Assembly: GCA_943331295.2 (NCBI GenBank)
Contig: CALQLA020000017.1
Span: 1-64,000, forward strand
Length of the DNA: 64,000 nt
Direction: 5' to 3'
Source of the DNA: Bordetella parapertussis
GTDB lineage: Bacteria; Pseudomonadota; Gammaproteobacteria; Burkholderiales; Casimicrobiaceae
Shown: positions 58,986 through 64,000 of the stretch, one piece after another
Position numbering within the stretch: the stretch's first letter is position 1
Layout: the number at the start of each line of letters is the position of its first letter
The notes under the pieces: model-generated
What the model saw: only the letters and a program-made list of their open reading frames with translations
Told to the model about the DNA's origin: nothing
Databases searched by the model: none
Made by a program: the position numbers and the translations under genes

Positions 58986-61900
58986 GTGGTCCCTGCTGCA
59001 GCCACCGCCCCCCTCGCCCTGCGCGACGTCAGCCTCGACGACAAGTACGCGCTCGACACGGGCCGCGTCTTCCTCACCGGCACGCAGGCGCTCGTGCGCC
59101 TGCTCATCCTGCAGCGGCAGCGCGATGAACTGGCCGGCCTCAACACCGCCGGCTTCGTCTCCGGCTACCGCGGCTCCCCGCTCGGCGCGCTCGACCAGTC
59201 GCTGTGGAAGGCGCGCAAGTTCCTCGACAGCGCGCACATCAGGTTCCAGCCGGGATTGAACGAGGACCTCGCGGCAACGTCGATCTGGGGCACGCAGCAG
59301 GTCAACCTGTACCCGGGCGCGAAGTACGACGGCGTGTTCTCGATGTGGTACGGCAAGGGCCCGGGCGTGGACCGCTGCGGCGACGTCTTCAAGCACGCGA
59401 ACCACGCCGGCACGTCGAAGTTCGGCGGCGTGCTGGCGCTGGCCGGCGACGACCACGGCGCCAAGTCGTCGACGCTGCCGCACCAGTCGGACCACATGTT
59501 CTCGGCGGCGATGATGCCGGTGCTCTACCCGTCGAGCGTCCAGGAGATCCTCGATCTCGGCCTGCACGGCTGGGCGATGTCGCGCTATTCGGGCGTGTGG
59601 GTCGGCTTCAAGTGCGTCGCCGATACCGTCGAGAGCTCGGCGTCGGTGTCGATCGATCCGGCGCGCACGCAAATCATCATCCCCGACGACTTCCCGCTGC
59701 CGCCCGACGGCGTGTCGATCCGCTGGCCCGACGGCTTCCTGCAGACCGAAGCGCGGATGCAGAACTTCAAGATCTACGCGGCGCTCCACTACTGCCGCGT
59801 CAACAGGCTCAACCGGATCGTCATCGACTCGCCAAAGCCGCGCCTCGGCATCATCACCAGCGGCAAGAGCTACCTCGACGTCCAGCAGGCGCTGGACGAC
59901 CTCGGCATCACCGACGCCGACGCCGCAGAGATCGGCATCCGCGTGTTCAAGGTGGCGATGCCCTGGCCGCTGGAGCCCGAGGGCGTGCGCGAATTCGCCG
60001 AAGGCCTCGAGGAGATCCTCGTCATCGAGGAAAAACGCCAGGTCGTCGAGTACCAGCTGAAGGAGCAGCTCTACAACTGGCGCGACGACGTGCGCCCGCG
60101 CGTGATCGGCAAGTTCGACGAGAAGGGCGAATGGATGCGGCCGCACGGTGACTGGCTGCTGCCCGCCGCGTCGGAACTGACGCCGGCGATGATCGCCCGC
60201 GTGATCGCGCAGCGGATTCGGCGCCTCGAACTGCATCCGCGCGCGGTCGAGAAGCTCAACGCGCGCGTCGACTGGATCAACGCCAAGGAAGCCGCGCTGG
60301 CGACGCCGAAGGTGGCGCTGGAGCGCATCCCGTACTTCTGCTCGGGCTGCCCGCACAACACGTCGACCAACGTGCCCGAAGGCAGCCGCGCCACCGCCGG
60401 CATCGGCTGCCACGTGATGGCGATCTGGATGGACCGGCGGACGTCGACGTTCACGCACATGGGCGGCGAAGGCGTGCCGTGGATCGGGCAGGCGCCGTTC
60501 ACCGACGAGAAGCACGTGTTCGCCAACCTGGGCGACGGCACGTGGTACCACAGCGGCAGCCTCGCGATCCGCGCGGCGGTGGCGGCGAAGGTCAACATCA
60601 CCTACAAGATCCTCTACAACGACGCCGTGGCGATGACCGGCGGGCAACCGGTCGACGGCCCGATCTCGCCGGCCGAGATCGCGCAGATCTGCGCGGCCGA
60701 AGGCGTGACGAAGATCGTCGTCGTCAGCGACGAGCCGGACAAGTATCCGGCCGGCTACTTCGGCGGCGACGTGCGCATCAGCCATCGCGACGAGCTCGAC
60801 GCCGTCCAGCGGACGCTGCGCGACACCGAAGGCTGCACGATCCTGCTCTACGACCAGACCTGCGCCGCCGAGAAGCGCCGGCGCAGGAAGCGCGGCAAGT
60901 ATCCCGATCCGGCCAAGCGCGTCGTCATCAACGAACTCGTCTGCGAAGGCTGCGGCGACTGCGGCGTCAAGTCGAACTGCGTGTCGGTGGCGCCGCTCGA
61001 AACCGAGTTCGGCCGCAAGCGGACGATAGACCAGAGCTCCTGCAACAAGGACTTCTCCTGCGTCAACGGCTTCTGCCCCAGCTTCGTCACGATCGAGGGC
61101 GGCCAGCCGAGGAAACCGAAGAAGGCGGAAGGCGGCGCGTTCCCCGACCTGCCCGAACCCGTGCTCGCGGCCACGCCAGAGCCCTACGGGATCGTGGTCA
61201 CCGGCATCGGCGGCACCGGCGTCGTCACCATCGGCGCGCTGCTCGGCATGGCCGCGCATCTCGAAGGCAAGGGCTGCACGGTGCTCGACATGACGGGCCT
61301 CGCGCAGAAGAACGGCGCCGTCGTCTCGCACGTGCGGATCGCCGACACGCCGGACGCCATCCACGCGACACGGATCGCGGCCGGCGACGCCAAGCTGATC
61401 CTCGCCTGCGACATCCTGACCGGCATCGGCTACGAGCAGCTCGCCAAGATGCAGCGCGGCGTCACCCGCGCGCTGGTCAACACGGCGCTGGTGATGCCGG
61501 CGGGCTTCACGCGCAACCCCGACCTCGCGTTCCCGGTCGGCTCGATGGAGCGCGAGATCGAGGATGCCGTCGGCCCGGGCGCCGCCGAGTTTCTCGACGC
61601 CACGCGCCTCGCCACCGGCCTGATGGGCGATTCGATCGCGACCAACCTGTTCATGGTGGGCTTCGCCTACCAGCGCGGCCTGCTGCCGGTGGGCGCCGCG
61701 GCCATCCTGCGCGCGATCGAGCTGAACGGCGCGGCCGTCGACTCGAACACGCAGAGCTTCAACTGGGGCCGGCTGGCCGCGGTCGACCCGGCGCGCGTGG
61801 CGGCGCTGGCGCTGCCGGCGGCGAAGCCCGAATCGCAGCGCCTGTCCGGCTCGCTCGACGAGACGATCGCGCGCCGCACGGCCTTTCTCACCGACTACCA

Positions 61901-62525
61901 GGACGCCGCCTACGCGAAGCGCTACACCGACCTCGTCGCGCGCGTGCGAACCGCCGAGGAGACGAAGATCCCCGGGACCACGAGCCTCGCGGCGGCCGTC
62001 GCGCGCTACTACTTCAAGCTGCTCGCGATCAAGGACGAGTTCGAGGTTGCGCGCCTCTACGCGGAGAGCGACTTCGCCGCACGGGTCGCGGAGCAGTTCG
62101 AAGGCGACTACAGGTTCACCTTCCACCTCGCCCCGCCGCTGCTCTCGAAGCCCGACCCGGTGACCGGGCAGGTGCGCAAGACGTCGTACGGCCCGTGGAT
62201 GCTGAAAGCCTTCGGCGTGCTGGCGAAGCTGCGGCGCTTCCGCGGCACCGCGCTCGACGTCTTCGCGCGGATGCCCGAGCGCCGGAGGGAGCGCGCGCTG
62301 ATCGGCGAGTACGAGGCGCTGCTGGACGAGCTGCTGTCGGCGCTGGCGCCCGGGAATCACGCGCTCGCCGTGGCGCTCGCCGAAATCCCCGAGCACATCC
62401 GTGGCTATGGTCACGTAAGGGCGCAGCACATCGCAGCGGCCAAGGCGAAGGAAGCCGAGCTGCTGGCGCAATTTCGCGCGCCGGTGCCGCCGCAGCGCAA
62501 GATCGAAATCCGCGTCGCCGCATGA
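58986..62525 (+). CDS. Indolepyruvate ferredoxin oxidoreductase, fused alpha-beta type
   Basis: 1179 aa from the GTG at 58986, which has GCGGAG 6 bases upstream; an ATG 24 codons earlier has no such site. The protein oxidatively decarboxylates aryl pyruvates to aryl-acyl-CoA with CoA and an electron carrier. An N-terminal pyrimidine-binding domain (SGYRGSPLGALDQSLW) is followed by the thiamine diphosphate domain with GDGTWYHSGSLAIRAAV and YNDAVAMTGGQPVDG. A cysteine-rich segment (CEGCGDCGVKSNC, then SCNKDFSCVNGFC) may hold an iron-sulfur cluster. The gamma domain contains GIVVTGIGGTGVVTIGALLG and AQKNGAVVSHVR. In archaea these parts are separate IorA and IorB. A role in aromatic amino-acid breakdown is likely. 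Confidence 0.92.
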   Translation: MVPAAATAPLALRDVSLDDKYALDTGRVFLTGTQALVRLLILQRQRDELAGLNTAGFVSGYRGSPLGALDQSLWKARKFLDSAHIRFQPGLNEDLAATSIWGTQQVNLYPGAKYDGVFSMWYGKGPGVDRCGDVFKHANHAGTSKFGGVLALAGDDHGAKSSTLPHQSDHMFSAAMMPVLYPSSVQEILDLGLHGWAMSRYSGVWVGFKCVADTVESSASVSIDPARTQIIIPDDFPLPPDGVSIRWPDGFLQTEARMQNFKIYAALHYCRVNRLNRIVIDSPKPRLGIITSGKSYLDVQQALDDLGITDADAAEIGIRVFKVAMPWPLEPEGVREFAEGLEEILVIEEKRQVVEYQLKEQLYNWRDDVRPRVIGKFDEKGEWMRPHGDWLLPAASELTPAMIARVIAQRIRRLELHPRAVEKLNARVDWINAKEAALATPKVALERIPYFCSGCPHNTSTNVPEGSRATAGIGCHVMAIWMDRRTSTFTHMGGEGVPWIGQAPFTDEKHVFANLGDGTWYHSGSLAIRAAVAAKVNITYKILYNDAVAMTGGQPVDGPISPAEIAQICAAEGVTKIVVVSDEPDKYPAGYFGGDVRISHRDELDAVQRTLRDTEGCTILLYDQTCAAEKRRRRKRGKYPDPAKRVVINELVCEGCGDCGVKSNCVSVAPLETEFGRKRTIDQSSCNKDFSCVNGFCPSFVTIEGGQPRKPKKAEGGAFPDLPEPVLAATPEPYGIVVTGIGGTGVVTIGALLGMAAHLEGKGCTVLDMTGLAQKNGAVVSHVRIADTPDAIHATRIAAGDAKLILACDILTGIGYEQLAKMQRGVTRALVNTALVMPAGFTRNPDLAFPVGSMEREIEDAVGPGAAEFLDATRLATGLMGDSIATNLFMVGFAYQRGLLPVGAAAILRAIELNGAAVDSNTQSFNWGRLAAVDPARVAALALPAAKPESQRLSGSLDETIARRTAFLTDYQDAAYAKRYTDLVARVRTAEETKIPGTTSLAAAVARYYFKLLAIKDEFEVARLYAESDFAARVAEQFEGDYRFTFHLAPPLLSKPDPVTGQVRKTSYGPWMLKAFGVLAKLRRFRGTALDVFARMPERRRERALIGEYEALLDELLSALAPGNHALAVALAEIPEHIRGYGHVRAQHIAAAKAKEAELLAQFRAPVPPQRKIEIRVAA

Positions 62526-62537
62526 TCCAGCGGTGGC

Positions 62538-62570
62538 GTAGCCCGGATTGAGCGACGCGAAGTCCGGGGC
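62538..62570. repeat. REP-like palindromic repeat (copy E)
   Basis: GTAGCCCGGATTGAGCG ... GAAGTCCGGGGC, in the same orientation as copy B with a few substitutions, 13 bp after the oxidoreductase stop codon. Confidence 0.8.
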
Positions 62571-62617
62571 CGGAGACCGACGGTGCCCCGGGCCGGCACG
62601 CGGATGACGCCACGCCC

Positions 62618-64000
62618 GTGCCCGCATCCCCGGCACCCGCCGCGCCTTCCGACCCCTACGCCCCCGCCCGCGCGTGGTTCGCCGCGCAGGGCTACGCGCC
62701 GTTTGCGTTCCAGGAGAACGTATGGGCGGCCTGCGCGGCCGGCGACAGCGGCCTCGTGCACGCGCCGACCGGGATGGGCAAGACGCTCGCCGCCGCCATC
62801 CCGCCGCTCGCCCTCGGTCCCCGCGGCGCACCCGGCGCGCCACCGCCGCTCACCCTCGTCTGGATCACCCCGCTGCGGGCGCTCGCCGCCGACACCGGCC
62901 TCGCCCTCGCGCGCGCGGCCGCGGCGCTGCAGCCGCATTGGACGGTCGACGTGCGCACCGGCGACACGGGTAGCGCGGAGCGCGCGCGCCAGGCAAAGCG
63001 GCTGCCCACCGCGCTCGTCACCACGCCCGAGAGCCTGACGCTGCTGCTCGCCCGCGCCGACTGGCGCGAGCGCTTCGGCGCGCTCGCCGCGGTGGTCGTC
63101 GACGAATGGCACGAGCTCCTGTCGACGAAGCGGGGCGTACAGGTGGAACTCGCAATGGCCCGGCTGCGAGGCGCACGCCCGGACTTGCCGACGTGGGGAC
63201 TGTCGGCGACGCTGTCCAACCTCGATGCTGCGCTGTCCTGCCTCGCCGGCGCTGGCGGTAGGCGGCCGGCCCGGATCGTCGAGGGCATGGCCGGCAAGGC
63301 GATCGTCATCGACTGCGCGCTGCCGAAGACGATCGAGCGCTTTCCGTGGGCGGGGCACATCGGCCTGAAGCTCCTGCCCGAAGTCGTCCGCGCGATCGCG
63401 CAGGCGAAGTCGACGCTGGTCTTCACCAACGTCCGCTCGCAGACCGAGCTGTGGTACCAGGCGCTGCTCAATGCGCGGCCGGACTGGGCCGGCACGATCG
63501 CGCTGCATCACGGCTCGCTCGAGCGCGAGGTGCGCGACTGGGTCGAGGCCGGGCTGCGCGACGGCCGGCTGCGCGCCGTCGTCTGCACGTCGAGCCTCGA
63601 TCTCGGCGTCGACTTCACGCCGGTCGACCAGGTGCTCCAGATCGGCAGCCCGAAGGGAGTTGCCCGCCTGCTGCAGCGCGCGGGCCGCAGCGGCCACCAA
63701 CCGGGCGCCACGTCGCGGGTCACCGTGATCCCCACGCAGGCGCTGGAGTTCGTCGAGGCCGCCGCCGCGCGCGACGCCGCCGCCTTGCGCGCGATCGAGG
63801 CGCGGGTGCCGATGAGCGCCCCGCTCGACGTCCTGGTCCAGCATCTCGTCACCTGCGCGCTGGGCGGCGGCTTCGAGCCGGCGGCGCTGCTGGCGGAAAT
63901 CCGCGCGACGCACGCCTACGCGGAGCTGACCGACGCCGACTGGCAGTGGGCGCTGGACTTCGTCGTGCACGGGGGCGCGAGCCTCAACGCGTACCCCGAG
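62618..64000 (+). CDS. Lhr-type DEXH helicase, probably ligase-associated (3' end outside window)
   Basis: 461 codons are visible and the frame is open at the window end. Motif [20 protein letters not shown], Ia [12 protein letters not shown], motif [12 protein letters not shown], motif [13 protein letters not shown], motif [41 protein letters not shown] and [15 protein letters not shown] make it a superfamily 2 helicase of the Lhr-core kind. In other genomes such helicases sit with an ATP-dependent DNA ligase and a metallophosphatase-type nuclease; the partners would lie beyond 64000. The GTG at 62618 is the only plausible start in frame before motif I. Confidence 0.88.
   Translation, partial: MPASPAPAAPSDPYAPARAWFAAQGYAPFAFQENVWAACAAGDSGLVHAPTGMGKTLAAAIPPLALGPRGAPGAPPPLTLVWITPLRALAADTGLALARAAAALQPHWTVDVRTGDTGSAERARQAKRLPTALVTTPESLTLLLARADWRERFGALAAVVVDEWHELLSTKRGVQVELAMARLRGARPDLPTWGLSATLSNLDAALSCLAGAGGRRPARIVEGMAGKAIVIDCALPKTIERFPWAGHIGLKLLPEVVRAIAQAKSTLVFTNVRSQTELWYQALLNARPDWAGTIALHHGSLEREVRDWVEAGLRDGRLRAVVCTSSLDLGVDFTPVDQVLQIGSPKGVARLLQRAGRSGHQPGATSRVTVIPTQALEFVEAAAARDAAALRAIEARVPMSAPLDVLVQHLVTCALGGGFEPAALLAEIRATHAYAELTDADWQWALDFVVHGGASLNAYPE

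Overview
The window is high-GC DNA from a betaproteobacterium. The evidence is the gene order rpoE-rseA-rseB-mucD-glutaredoxin, lepA-lepB-DUF4845-rnc-era-recO-pdxJ-nagZ, and sdhCDABE-gltA-sucAB-lpdA-zapE beside a GntR gene and mdh. The protein families and the dispersed REP-like palindrome agree. I cannot fix the genus. Genes fill about 95% of the window. I saw no tRNA, rRNA, CRISPR array, insertion sequence or prophage.

Layout. (1) 1-3.55 kb, + strand: a DMGDH/SARDH-type demethylase and an IclR regulator. (2) 3.6-10.8 kb, - strand: lepA, lepB, DUF4845, rnc, era, recO, pdxJ, nagZ, many with overlapping start and stop codons. (3) 10.9-14.9 kb, - strand: the envelope-stress operon rpoE-rseA-rseB-mucD-glutaredoxin, closed by an intrinsic terminator just before lepA. 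(4) 15-19.4 kb, - strand: an AnsA-type asparaginase, propionyl-CoA synthetase (prpE) and an AcuI-type acrylyl-CoA reductase. (5) 19.5-31.2 kb, - strand: sdhCDABE, gltA, sucAB, lpdA and zapE. (6) 31.6-41.7 kb: a GntR/UTRA regulator divergent from mdh-prpB-prpC-prpD-DUF3617-acnA and an EamA permease, with a perfect palindrome in the divergent promoter region. (7) 42-49.1 kb, + strand: a GEMM-I (c-di-GMP class I) riboswitch heading a type IV pilus minor-pilin/adhesin operon, pilE-fimT-pilV-pilW-pilX-pilY1. (8) 49.2-64 kb: an orphan ParA, ttcA, an MFS-SDR-GST group, msrB, a two-component system followed by a second HtrA protease behind a PmrA/QseB-like box, a carboxylesterase, a fused indolepyruvate oxidoreductase, and the start of an Lhr-type helicase cut by the window end.

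How the genes work together. Regions 4-6 join into one carbon route. Acrylyl-CoA or propionate gives propionyl-CoA (AcuI, PrpE), which passes through the methylcitrate cycle (PrpC, PrpD, aconitase, PrpB) to succinate and pyruvate, then through succinate dehydrogenase and malate dehydrogenase to oxaloacetate. Citrate synthase and 2-oxoglutarate dehydrogenase are also here. Isocitrate dehydrogenase, succinyl-CoA synthetase and fumarase are not in the window.

The most notable signal is the riboswitch at about 42165-42254. Its conserved GEMM-I core is intact, and it would couple c-di-GMP to synthesis of the pilus tip complex. Next come the tandem CTTAAG box before the second HtrA gene, the GntR palindrome, and a REP-like repeat family, one copy of which supplies the stop codon of a gene.
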